Positions 13,901 through 21,396 of a stretch of 39,818 nucleotides of DNA are shown one piece after another. Within the stretch, counting starts at the first letter, position 1; each line of letters starts with the position of its first letter. A model generated the notes under the pieces. That model had not been told where the DNA came from and made no database searches. It saw only the letters and a list, made by a program, of their open reading frames with translations. Both the position numbers and the translations under genes were made by a program. The DNA is from Mycobacterium gordonae (GTDB lineage: Bacteria; Actinomycetota; Actinomycetes; Mycobacteriales; Mycobacteriaceae), in the NCBI RefSeq assembly GCF_002101675.1, contig NZ_LQOY01000073.1:1-39818 (forward strand), given 5' to 3'.

Positions 13901-16422
13901 CAGCGGCCACCACCGCTGATGGACGGCGCCGCTTCATCGCCCAAACCGCCTCAAGTGATTGGGATCTCGTTGTCATCCCGCAGTCGGCGTTCACCGCGAT
14001 CAACGTCTCCACGGATATGCGCGTCGACTACATCGAAAACCAGCTCGATACATTGCGCGAACAACTCCAATCCGCCGAAGCCGACCGCAGCAAAAAGCGC
14101 ATCGAACTCGCCATCAAAAGCGCCAAGGCGCGGCTAGAAAAACTTGTAGCCGCCAACACCAAAGACACTGGGTTGCGGTTTGAGGAATCCGGTTGTGACT
14201 ATCTGATGATCGACGAGGCCGACACGTACAAGAACTTGGGCCGCACCTGCAACATTGAAGAATTATCGTGCCCCAACGCATCGCAACGTGCCGAGGACCT
14301 CGCCCTCAAACTCACCGTGTTGCGCCAGCGGCGCCGCGACGAGGCGCTGGCCAAAGGCATTCCCGCGCACCGGGTTGTCGAACGGGTCGCGACCTTCGCC
14401 ACCGGCACACCGATCAGCAACTCATTAGGCGAGCTATGGGTCATGCAAACCTACTTGCGGCCAGACCTTTTAGAGCACGCCGGGGTCGCTGACCTGGGGG
14501 ACTGGGGTGCGGCGTTTACCGCGACCACCACCACCATCGAGGTCAACACCACGGGCACTAAGCTGCGGCCCGTCACGCGAGTAGGGAAGTTCACCAACCT
14601 GCCCGCCCTGCTGGCGCTGTCCTCGGTCTACACCGACGTCGTCACCCGCGACCAAGTCCCCGTCGAGCTGCCGCCGCTTCGCACCGGGCAACGCCAAATC
14701 ATCAGCTTGCACCCCGACATCGAAGTCGTCGACTTCATTACCGACTTGGGCTACCGCCTCGATCATCTCGACTCACGCAATCCCCGACGCGACAACCCAC
14801 TCAAAATCAGCAACGACGGGCGCAACGTGTCGTTGGATCCACGGTTGGCCCACCTGCCCAAACCCCGACACAGCCGCGCCTGCGCAGTCGCCGACGCAGC
14901 CATGCGTGTCCATTACCGCCACGCGCATCGCGCCTATACCCATCCCGACACCGGCGCGCCGGCCGGCACCGGGGCACTGCAGATCATGTTCTGCGACCGC
15001 GGCACCCCATCCAAAGACCCCGCCCAGTTCACCATCTATCAGGCGATCAAAGACGAACTCGTGGCGCGCGGCATGCCCGCAGCCGCGATCCGCTTCGTCC
15101 ACGAGGCAAAAAATCTTCAAGAGATCAAAACGCTGTTCGCCCAGTGCATTAGGGGAGACGTCTCAGTGCTGATCGGTAGCACCGAGAAAATCGGCGCCGG
15201 GGTCAACGTGCAAGCCCGAGCCGCCGCCCTGCATCACGTCGACGTGCCATGGCGCCCGCGCGACCTTGAACAACGCGAAGGCCGCATTCAGCGCCAAGGC
15301 AACCAAAACCTCGACGGCATCGACATCTTCATCTACGTCACCGAAGGCTCCTACGACACCGTCATGTGGCAAAAAGTCCAAGCCAAAACGCTGTTCATCG
15401 AACAGATGCGCCGCAACGAGGTCCTCGATATCGAGATCGACGACCTTTCCGGCGGTGACATCGGGACCGCCGCCGCAGAAACCAAGGCCATCGCCACCGG
15501 CGACCCGCGCTACATACACCAAGTTGAACTCGACGACACCGTCAAACGCCTCACCGCCCTGCAGCGCGCACACAGTCAATCGGTGCGCAACCGCGACTGG
15601 CAAGTCAGTGTGCTCGAGCGCGCGATTCCCAACAAACAACGCGCCATCGACGAGCTCACTCCATTCGCCAGGGCAGCCGCCGCGCATGCCTCCGCCGGCG
15701 GGCCACCACGGCTGACCGTCGCAGACACCACCTACACCGAGCGCGTCCCCGCCTCCCACGCACTGGCTGCGGCCTGCCGGCGCGCCTACACCGCCGGCAA
15801 AGACCGCGGCGCCAGCCGCTTCGAACCCATCGGCGCCACCATCTACGGCATCGACATCCTGGCCGCCCGCGACCTCACCCACGACCAACTGCTACTACGA
15901 CTAGCCGTGCCGTCGCGCACCGCAGAAATCTCCGGCCTTGAACTGTTATCCACCGGCGCAGGTCCAGGCTCCGACGTCAACGGCCCCAAACAACTCGGAC
16001 TGCTGCGCCGCGTGGAAAACCTCTACACCGGCCTACCCGAACACCACGCACGACTGCAGCACGAACGCGACCGCGACCAGGCCGCCCTCGACGACTTTGT
16101 AACCAACCCCCCAGCACCGTTCGAACACGCCGACGAACTGGCCACAAAAGACGCAGAACTTAAAGCCCTCACCCTCGAGCTGCGCATGGCCGCCCAAAGC
16201 CCCGAAGCCAAAGCCAAAGCCGCCGCGGCCGAACAACGCATGGCCGCCCGCGGCCGCAAACCCGGATGGAGCCTGCTCCTGAACCCCACACCGGCCCTGG
16301 TCGAAGAACTCGGCTACCCCAGCGCCGATGCCCTACGCAAAATTGTCCGCGCCCGAGAACGCCTCGCCCTCGAACAACACGACCACCAGCAAGGCCTCGC
16401 CGGTCCCGAGCACGACTTCTGA
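10930..16422 (+). CDS. Giant N6-adenine methyltransferase / SF2 (DEAD-type) helicase fusion
   Basis: About 1830 residues, combining a methylase and a SNF2-like helicase, the architecture of large mobile-element proteins including the antirestriction protein DarB of phage P1. The N-terminus has VNAQPSLFDEADQ, and QPSLF resembles the beta-clamp-binding motif. The methylase domain (about 80-400) has the SAM motif VLEPGCGAGTFIAHAP and a catalytic-type NVPFG at about 253 in place of NPPF/Y. The helicase has Walker A VGAGKTGS (about 938-945), MIDEADTYKN with DEAD at 1095-1098, motif III-like ATGTPISNSLGELW, and motif VI QREGRIQRQGN (about 1448). A charged coiled-coil tail follows. The frame is open upstream to 10255, but there the other frame codes. 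At the expected start the codon is GTA (10930), not a legal start; the next GTG is 11170. It probably protects or processes transferred DNA. Confidence 0.82.
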   Translation, partial: VNAQPSLFDEADQPTDPRSIDPGGAPLPRPNPRTPAHQPIDPPAGTVQSPAVSDEPTPAAEQRIEEFTSPTDFPASLDTLVPSGSKARIRANIAAVQLLRALQDAQRPATPAEQRVLATWSGWGAVPQVFDPRASDLTAERDTLAELLDRDQYRQAEASILNAHYTDPAIAAVVWEALGRAGFSGGKVLEPGCGAGTFIAHAPDEAVMVGVESDATTAAIAALLYPSAQIRHEGFESTHVPENSFAAAVGNVPFGRYAVTDPAHNPARHSIHNHFIVKSLALIAPGGYVAVLTSRYTLDAAKSVARRDISAKADLIGAIRLPSKAFTRVAGTEVVTDLLILRRRDPRTPSPDELPAWINTEAIELTDPDTGAGETLHINSHFVANPHNVLGQMHLGRGLNGSHQLVVRGTSGTSGTSGTELAEQLHDRLHLLIDSAMKHGLGLTATPAELTEVSADVFDPGLITAADRGEDTPLYTLRYSEANRGIEYWAGHQWEPHKTPKTLLAETRELIGLRDVAVSLIASQRDGQPAAERDQLRGHLNTLYDNYVRQHGPLNRFTWVYPTVTQERHDQRLAAAETAWRTAEGTPERPYTGPVPDDVAAQWDTEASEAPAPYKKRRHLDGGMRHDPGWALVASLEIFDEDTGSAQKSPIFSTDLLPPPLERATADTPEEALAVCLDRTQRVDVDLIANLLEVEVDDARDLIAGLVYPSLDDPDELVPAVSALSGNVRTKLARALDAAETNPIYNDYAAALQQVLPPQREAQDIKMRPGAPWIPAQVVAAFAEKTFDATGVVAEHIGGRWVVDVASYKRHGRLMTDEWGTDRRGCDAVSLLEAACNSKAVLVNNDDGVLDLQATFAAQAKMAKISEEFTRWLWSDETRRDTLVAEYNRRFNSRRAPAYDGSHMRFPGMSDHFTPHFYQRNAAARIISEPAVLLDHVVGAGKTGSMVAGALELRRLGLVRQPWLVVPNAITEQVGREAQQWYPAAKILLGSAATTADGRRRFIAQTASSDWDLVVIPQSAFTAINVSTDMRVDYIENQLDTLREQLQSAEADRSKKRIELAIKSAKARLEKLVAANTKDTGLRFEESGCDYLMIDEADTYKNLGRTCNIEELSCPNASQRAEDLALKLTVLRQRRRDEALAKGIPAHRVVERVATFATGTPISNSLGELWVMQTYLRPDLLEHAGVADLGDWGAAFTATTTTIEVNTTGTKLRPVTRVGKFTNLPALLALSSVYTDVVTRDQVPVELPPLRTGQRQIISLHPDIEVVDFITDLGYRLDHLDSRNPRRDNPLKISNDGRNVSLDPRLAHLPKPRHSRACAVADAAMRVHYRHAHRAYTHPDTGAPAGTGALQIMFCDRGTPSKDPAQFTIYQAIKDELVARGMPAAAIRFVHEAKNLQEIKTLFAQCIRGDVSVLIGSTEKIGAGVNVQARAAALHHVDVPWRPRDLEQREGRIQRQGNQNLDGIDIFIYVTEGSYDTVMWQKVQAKTLFIEQMRRNEVLDIEIDDLSGGDIGTAAAETKAIATGDPRYIHQVELDDTVKRLTALQRAHSQSVRNRDWQVSVLERAIPNKQRAIDELTPFARAAAAHASAGGPPRLTVADTTYTERVPASHALAAACRRAYTAGKDRGASRFEPIGATIYGIDILAARDLTHDQLLLRLAVPSRTAEISGLELLSTGAGPGSDVNGPKQLGLLRRVENLYTGLPEHHARLQHERDRDQAALDDFVTNPPAPFEHADELATKDAELKALTLELRMAAQSPEAKAKAAAAEQRMAARGRKPGWSLLLNPTPALVEELGYPSADALRKIVRARERLALEQHDHQQGLAGPEHDF
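12154..12186 (+). repeat. 9-bp tandem repeat inside the methyltransferase-helicase gene
   Basis: GGCACCAGC is repeated three times, followed by GGCACC, and encodes GTSGTSGTSGT. It lies in a linker between the methylase and the following region. Copy number could vary by slippage without breaking the frame. Confidence 0.85.
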
Positions 16423-16592
16423 ATATCCAAACCGGAAGTTAGACACTACATTCGAACGGTCCCTTGTGTGGCGCTGAAGTTCCCCGTGCCCTTTCATCGC
16501 GGCATATTCGAGCCGTCGCCACCGCATGCCGACACATGGCGAAACCTCGCAGCCTTTGTCGCGCGGCACAGCCCCGCGGTTTACTGTGCGGC

Positions 16593-16949
16593 ATGCCCGA
16601 ATCCGGACCTTCGGCTCAAGCCCAACAAGACATCCGCGCCGCGCAAGCCTTGCCCGACAATCTCGCCCGCCGCGAGCACGTCCATGCCGTCCAGCAACGC
16701 GCGCGGGCCCTCCTTCTGGATGCCACGAGCACGCCCGAACAAAAGTCCGCCGTCCGGCTCGATATCAGACAAGCGCGCGCACTCACTAGCGACCTGTGCA
16801 CGCCGCGCACCCCAGCACCCCTGACCTGGATCGCAGCCCCAGCATTGAATAAAGCTGCGACGCCGCTCGTACGCCAGCACGTGCATGCCGGAGACCGAAT
16901 GAACGAGCAGTTGGCCGATCCGGTCGCCGACGCCCCGCACACCACATGA
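16593..16949 (+). CDS. Small uncharacterised helical protein
   Basis: A 118-residue ORF from ATG 16593 (the frame is open to 16464). It is Ala/Gln/Arg-rich and probably all-helical: SAQAQQDIRAAQALPDNLAR, then HAVQQRARALLLD, then KSAVRLDIRQARAL. No known domain and no clear ribosome site. It sits between the large helicase gene and the ESX accessory block, and ends 57 bases before the leaderless-type start at 17007. It may be a remnant of a longer gene. Confidence 0.42.
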   Translation: MPESGPSAQAQQDIRAAQALPDNLARREHVHAVQQRARALLLDATSTPEQKSAVRLDIRQARALTSDLCTPRTPAPLTWIAAPALNKAATPLVRQHVHAGDRMNEQLADPVADAPHTT

Positions 16950-16993
16950 GCACGAAGTCGGAGACGGCGATAGAAGCCGCACTGGATCTGGGT

Positions 16994-16999
16994 AATACT
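16994..16999 (+). promoter_or_regulatory. Candidate -10 element for leaderless transcription
   Basis: AATACT followed by exactly seven bases and ATG 17007, the same geometry as upstream of the related genes at 5595 and 6737. The bases around it (ATACTGSCVRGTATGTCG in outline) are partly conserved with those copies. Confidence 0.45.
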
Positions 17000-17006
17000 G
17001 GCCAGT

Positions 17007-18014
17007 ATGTCGTCACTCGATGGACTGGTGGCCGAGACAGGTCGCGTGCTCAGTGATGCTCGCCGGCTTTTCGGCGCGGCGCCCCTCGAAGCGTCGTTGC
17101 CTTCGGCGCAGCAGTTGATGGCGGGCCGAGCAGCTGTAGCGCCAGTGGGGCAGGCCGCAGCTGCCAATTGGCAAGGCGAGGCAGCGACGACCTACGCTGC
17201 GACCAACGCCGATCAGGTCCATGCGTTAGACCGCACGGTAGCCGCCGATGGCCAAGTCAATCCGGCGCTGACCCATGCCGGACAGGCCGCCGCGGCGGGA
17301 GCACGAAGCATGGACAACCTGATCGCTCAGACCCGCGCGGGGGTTAGCGCACTGGCCCCCAGCACACGTAGCGCCGCAGGGCAGCAGCAACTCGCCAGCT
17401 TTTTGCAGGGTCAGCTCAACCAGGCGAAGGGATTGCTGCAAAACTTCCAGCAGCGCAACGCTGAAATAGCCGGCACCATCCAAAGCGCTGACTACGGGCG
17501 CCTTTCCGGTAGCCACGGCAAGGAGTCACCACCTGCTGCGCCGCTGGATTCGCGCACGTGGAAGCCGGGTGATAAGCGGCATATGCCCTATGACGCCGGC
17601 CCGGGTGGGATGGGCCCGCCCAACTTTCCTGATTCGCCGCCGTGGGTTGATATATGGGACCGGTCAGGAGCAGACGACCCCGACAAAGTTCCGCACTACT
17701 TTGTCAGATCCGATGAAATCCCCGGCTACAAGGTGTATCCGCCCGGAGCCCTAGGGCCACCAACGGTCGTCGACGAACGCGGCAATCCAGACCCATATGT
17801 CCAGTTGGGCCCAAACACAGGCGTGTGGGTACCGCAGTCGGCCTTTCCGGGAGCGAAAATCTATCCGCCTGGCTCTAACCCACTGCCACCCTACGGATAC
17901 GACGAATGGTTACCAGGGTCCGGGATTTATATGTGGCACAGCGATTTAACCCCCGAACCGTACAACCCTTCCGGTCCTCTGGGGCCACCAACCTATCCGC
18001 AGGAAGGCCACTAA
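17007..18014 (+). CDS. DUF4226-like protein with Pro/Gly/Tyr-rich C-terminal domain
   Basis: A 335-residue protein. Residues about 1-165 are a diverged paralogue of the N-terminal module at 5595 and 6737 (MSSLDGLVAETGRVLSDARRL; later GQQQLASFLQGQLNQAKGLL). In place of a hydrolase it carries an unrecognised C-terminal region (about 175-335) rich in Pro, Gly, Trp and Tyr, with repeated PG-x2-YPPG elements (PGYKVYPPGALGPP and PGAKIYPPGSNPLPP). This would be a third kind of cargo on the same secretion module. No catalytic residues are recognised, so it may be structural, an adhesin or an unknown effector. It appears to be transcribed from its own leaderless promoter. Confidence 0.72.
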   Translation: MSSLDGLVAETGRVLSDARRLFGAAPLEASLPSAQQLMAGRAAVAPVGQAAAANWQGEAATTYAATNADQVHALDRTVAADGQVNPALTHAGQAAAAGARSMDNLIAQTRAGVSALAPSTRSAAGQQQLASFLQGQLNQAKGLLQNFQQRNAEIAGTIQSADYGRLSGSHGKESPPAAPLDSRTWKPGDKRHMPYDAGPGGMGPPNFPDSPPWVDIWDRSGADDPDKVPHYFVRSDEIPGYKVYPPGALGPPTVVDERGNPDPYVQLGPNTGVWVPQSAFPGAKIYPPGSNPLPPYGYDEWLPGSGIYMWHSDLTPEPYNPSGPLGPPTYPQEGH

Positions 18015-18287
18015 CTACTAACTAGAAGCCACACCCGGGGGACGGCCTGCCAACAACGGGCGGCGTACAGCCCCCATGGCCCGTCGCGATGCAGATCTAC
18101 CCCAAGGCCGGCGATCAACCTTCGCGCGTCAAAGTTCTGGCGGGAATTTTGACCGTGACCGTCGCCTAGGCCGATAAGTTGCCCTAGCGTTGGTGGAAAG
18201 TGCAGCGCTCGAAGGGATTTAACATTGGAACCAAAGGGGTGCAGCGCCCGGATCGCTGATAGAGGTGTCAGGTTGGCCTCGCGGGCG

Positions 18288-18503
18288 ATGCCACTTGTCG
18301 AAGGCGACCAGTTCGCATCGCGTCGAATAAAGTGGATCGCCGACGAGCTGGCCAGCTTGCGCGACGGTATCCCCGCTAAGCTAGCCGACGATCCGGGCAT
18401 CACGCACGCAGTCGTGCAAGACGTCGACATGAAGATTGCGGAAATCCAGGACGTACTTACTGCCAGCCGCAAGGCCGCTTCTTCGGCGCCACCGGTCAGA
18501 TGA
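18288..18503 (+). CDS. Possible small helical protein
   Basis: A 71-residue ORF (MPLVEGDQFASRRIKWIADE onward, then AVVQDVDMKIAEIQDVL). The composition is protein-like and helical, but it has no recognised domain and only a weak ribosome site. The frame is open to a TTG at 18225. Low confidence. Confidence 0.3.
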   Translation: MPLVEGDQFASRRIKWIADELASLRDGIPAKLADDPGITHAVVQDVDMKIAEIQDVLTASRKAASSAPPVR

Positions 18504-19056
18504 TCGGCGCCCGCCCGGGTTGCAATAGCGCCCCGTGCGCCAGGCTGATTCGTCACCGTGACAATTTGACCCTGCTCTTGTCCAGGCTGGTCCTGCTAGA
18601 GGTGCGTCGGCTTTCGCGCGCGTATGTCGGTGTTGGCGGCTACTGCTTGTGCAGCCGGGGATTCCACTGCGGGGAAGGGGCGTGCGGCGAGAAGTATCGA
18701 GGAGGCGCAACCCGTGATGGGCCCGCTGCGAACCCGAAAGTCATTGCCGCCGATGGATATGCGCGCGGTGCTCGATGCTACCGATGTAGAGCACGCGATC
18801 GTTGCCGGTGGAGCTTGCAGCTAAGATCGCCGATTGGCTCGCCGGCTACGCTCACAGTCGCGAGGCTCCCCGGCTTAAGGCACTCCTGTGTGCCGTATCT
18901 CCGGACTGATTGACGCAGGTGTGCGAAGTTGCAGGACGCATCTGGTGCGGCGTGTCTTGAAAGAAAACAAAAGTCGACAAGCCGTGTGGACATGCTGGCG
19001 TAGCCGGTTTTTGGTGAATGTGGCGTTGTTGGTAGCGGCTAAAGCGACTCGGGACT

Positions 19057-19062
19057 TATCGT
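19057..19062 (+). promoter_or_regulatory. Candidate -10 element for leaderless transcription
   Basis: TATCGT (fits TANNNT) lies seven bases before ATG 19070, the same spacing as at 5582, 6724 and 16994. It also overlaps a small inverted repeat, GGGAC-TTATC-GTCCC. Confidence 0.45.
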
Positions 19063-19069
19063 CCCGAAC

Positions 19070-20695
19070 ATGACGGGCTGGACCGATGTAGCGCTGTCCC
19101 AGGTGCTCGGCGGAGTATCCGAGGTATTGGGGTCACCCTTCCCTCAAAGCCCGGCGCCCGGCGGCCCGATGCCACTAGACCCGGCCCCAACGGCTCCGGT
19201 CACCTCACGCGATCAGCTCACCAAGCTCGACCGAGCCAAGCTCACTTACATGGGCATTAACCCGGATACGGCTCCGATGCCCGAAATCAACCAGGCGCTG
19301 GGCCGCGACCAACCCGCAGCGCCTCCGCCCCCGCCGCCCCCGCCGGAGTCGCCGGCGCCGACCTCCCCGGCGGGCACGCCACCGCCACCGGGACTGAGCG
19401 GGGCAGGGGCAGAAGCAGCCAAACGGCTCGACGAGGCACTGGCCAAAAATCATTCGGCGCTCAATGACGCTGACGACAAACTGGCCGACGCTCTGCTTAA
19501 AGCGTCGAGCTCTAGCGCTGATGGTCGTCAGCGGCTCCAAGCTTTGCAGCAAGACATCATCGACCAGGTCAACAAGCTGGGGTCATCGCTGGATACTGCG
19601 ACCGGCCAACAGCAGCTGGCAGAGTTCTTGCAGGGAAAAACCGACGACATCCTCAACGTCCTGAAAAACGCTGGGCTGGACTCAGATTCACAAGCGCGGG
19701 TGTTGGATGGTCTCTCGGCGCGCTATCAGGCGTTGCAAGACAAGAAACCCGGCGATGACCCGCACACCAAGGGTTCGAGCGGCGACGGCACTGGCAGCGG
19801 CAACCCGGACTCAACCGGCACTACACCGGGTGGTGGTGCCGATTCTCCGGCCGGGACCGGTGACGGCACTGGCAGTGGCAATGACCCGCTACTGGACGGG
19901 CTGGCCTCAGATCCGTTGATGTCGCGGTTGGGCATGATGGGCGGGCCTGCGATGGGCGCTCTTGGCTCGCTGCCAGGTGCGCTCGGTTCAGCGATTCCCT
20001 CGCTCGGCGGAGGCGGTGGCGGCGGGCTGGGGGATTTGGGTTCGGCGATCGGTGGGGCGCTACGCGATGGCGGCCACGATCCGGACCAGGCCTCTGATGA
20101 GCACGTCGATTCGTTGAAAGACCCGTCCGGATCGCACACCGGTGACGACAAACCGCGAGATGGCACCCAGCCGGCCGGACTGCACGACCCAGGGGACAAA
20201 GCAGACAAAGGGGACAAGGCGGGGACAGAAAACGCTGGCAGCGGATCCACCCCGCCGCCGTCAGCGCCGGCAGCGCCAGGTCAGACGCCAACACCGTCGA
20301 CTCAGGTCCAGCTGCCCGACCAATCGGTGCGAACCGCGGCCAATGGCGCACTCGCGCAGGCCGGACGCGCGGTGCTCTCCGGTGACAGCATCGACGACGC
20401 GTTTGCAGGGGCCAATCTTCAGTTGCCGCCGCTGGGTTCGCCGGTGAGTTCACCCATGGCACCCTCGCGGCTGCAATTCGGCGATGTGGGCCAATACACC
20501 GATCATCGGGTCATGGCTCTAGACAAAGACCATGTTTGGCTCAATGGCCAGGTCACGCCGATTGACCAGCTCGACACTGGCCCGAATTTCTTGGGGTGGA
20601 CACGCGTGTCGGCCCCAACAGCGACAACGGTGACTTCGGCGGCCGTCGCCCCGGCACCGGCCGTGGCGCCCGCACCGGCGCCGCCGACCACTTAA
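19070..20695 (+). CDS. DUF4226-like proline/glycine-rich ESX-associated protein (Rv3899c-like)
   Basis: A 541-residue protein. After an N-terminal segment (about 40-75, SRDQLTKLDRAKLTYMGINP) and a poly-Pro stretch, a helical DUF4226-like domain (about 115-225) contains GQQQLAEFLQGKTDDILNVL, shared with the 17007 product. A long Gly/Asp/Ser/Pro-rich linker (about 225-410) follows. The C-terminal part (about 415-520) includes HRVMALDKDHVWLNGQ and FLGWTRV, a small globular-looking domain. The layout recalls M. tuberculosis Rv3899c at the far end of the ESX-2 locus. It starts a rightward run of ESX accessory genes. A role as secreted structural or chaperone-like factor is inference. Confidence 0.68.
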   Translation: MTGWTDVALSQVLGGVSEVLGSPFPQSPAPGGPMPLDPAPTAPVTSRDQLTKLDRAKLTYMGINPDTAPMPEINQALGRDQPAAPPPPPPPPESPAPTSPAGTPPPPGLSGAGAEAAKRLDEALAKNHSALNDADDKLADALLKASSSSADGRQRLQALQQDIIDQVNKLGSSLDTATGQQQLAEFLQGKTDDILNVLKNAGLDSDSQARVLDGLSARYQALQDKKPGDDPHTKGSSGDGTGSGNPDSTGTTPGGGADSPAGTGDGTGSGNDPLLDGLASDPLMSRLGMMGGPAMGALGSLPGALGSAIPSLGGGGGGGLGDLGSAIGGALRDGGHDPDQASDEHVDSLKDPSGSHTGDDKPRDGTQPAGLHDPGDKADKGDKAGTENAGSGSTPPPSAPAAPGQTPTPSTQVQLPDQSVRTAANGALAQAGRAVLSGDSIDDAFAGANLQLPPLGSPVSSPMAPSRLQFGDVGQYTDHRVMALDKDHVWLNGQVTPIDQLDTGPNFLGWTRVSAPTATTVTSAAVAPAPAVAPAPAPPTT

Positions 20696-20729
20696 GCGAA
20701 CTTTTACTGCAACGTGAGGGAGTACCGTA

Positions 20730-21047
20730 ATGACCGTGAATGAGCAGGCCTTGCAGGTCAACACCGATGACCTGATCCGATGGGCGATCGCCCACGAACG
20801 CGCCGCCGAGGCGTGCGGGCAGGCCCGTGCTGACCATGCCCGCACCGTGGCTGCGGCCGAATCGTGGGGACCGCTGTTTTACGAGGCGCGTCGTGCTGCA
20901 GTGGCCGCGGTCAACGACCGCGAGACCGCATTGCGCGACCAACAAGAGCGGCACGGGGCCATGGCGCAGCAGCTTCGCGCCGCCGCGGCGCGCATGGCGG
21001 AGATGAACGCTGACAACCGTGCCAATTTGACGATTTCCACGGATTAG
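20730..21047 (+). CDS. EspC-like small ESX substrate (WXG100-like/DUF2580)
   Basis: A 105-residue all-helical protein resembling EspC/DUF2580 proteins. LQVNTDDLIRWAIAHERAAE forms the first helix, SWGPLFYEARRAA the turn region with a WG element in place of WxG, and a long second helix follows (AMAQQLRAAAARMAEMNADN). No canonical YxxxD/E export motif is evident, so it may travel with a partner. GGGAG stands eight bases ahead of the ATG. It lies 34 bases after the DUF4226-like gene and heads a close-packed series, suggesting one transcript. Confidence 0.65.
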   Translation: MTVNEQALQVNTDDLIRWAIAHERAAEACGQARADHARTVAAAESWGPLFYEARRAAVAAVNDRETALRDQQERHGAMAQQLRAAAARMAEMNADNRANLTISTD

Positions 21048-21051
21048 CAAC

Positions 21052-21351
21052 ATGTCTGAAGCGCCGTCGACCGACTACGACACCGTGGTGTTCGAGGTCG
21101 CAAGCCGCGATGAGTCGATCGTGGTGGCGGTGGGCCGCAGCGGCAACTCGTTAGGCGTGGAGCTTCAGGCGGCGGCGATGCAGCTCAGCGACGCCGAACT
21201 GGCTAACCGCATCATCAAATTGAACACGCTGGCTCATTTACGCTCGCAGTTGGCGCTGCGTCAGGAGTGGGAGGCTCAACACGTGACCGTGTCCAGTGCG
21301 TTGCCCACCAAGGATCAGGTTGCCAGCTATGAGGCCCTGATCGATTTCTGA
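21052..21351 (+). CDS. Small ESX-associated conserved protein
   Basis: A 99-residue acidic protein: a beta-rich N-terminal half (YDTVVFEVASRDESIVVAVG, then GNSLGVELQAAAMQ) and a helical C-terminal half (DAELANRIIKLNTLAHLRSQ). The pattern resembles the short DUF2694- or YbaB-like genes that accompany ESX loci, but the family is not certain. It follows the EspC-like gene after four bases. It may be a cytosolic helper of secretion. Confidence 0.55.
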   Translation: MSEAPSTDYDTVVFEVASRDESIVVAVGRSGNSLGVELQAAAMQLSDAELANRIIKLNTLAHLRSQLALRQEWEAQHVTVSSALPTKDQVASYEALIDF

Positions 21352-21396
21352 GAGAACTCGTCGCAACGTCAGCTAGAACACGGAGGGAGGACCGCA

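Larger units (their letters stand above)
18015..19069. other. About 1 kb with no confident gene
   Basis: The stretch between two DUF4226-like genes contains only short ORFs. The best are 18288-18503 (listed separately) and 18624-18824, whose product begins MSVLAATACAAGDSTAG and has a weak lipobox-like ATAC but no full signal peptide. Codon use is less regular than in neighbouring genes. It may be a decayed gene region. Confidence 0.45.

Noticed and set aside
18624..18824. Small lipoprotein starting MSVLAATACAAGDS
   Set aside because: The signal segment is too short, the frame is closed by a stop just upstream, and no ribosome site is present.
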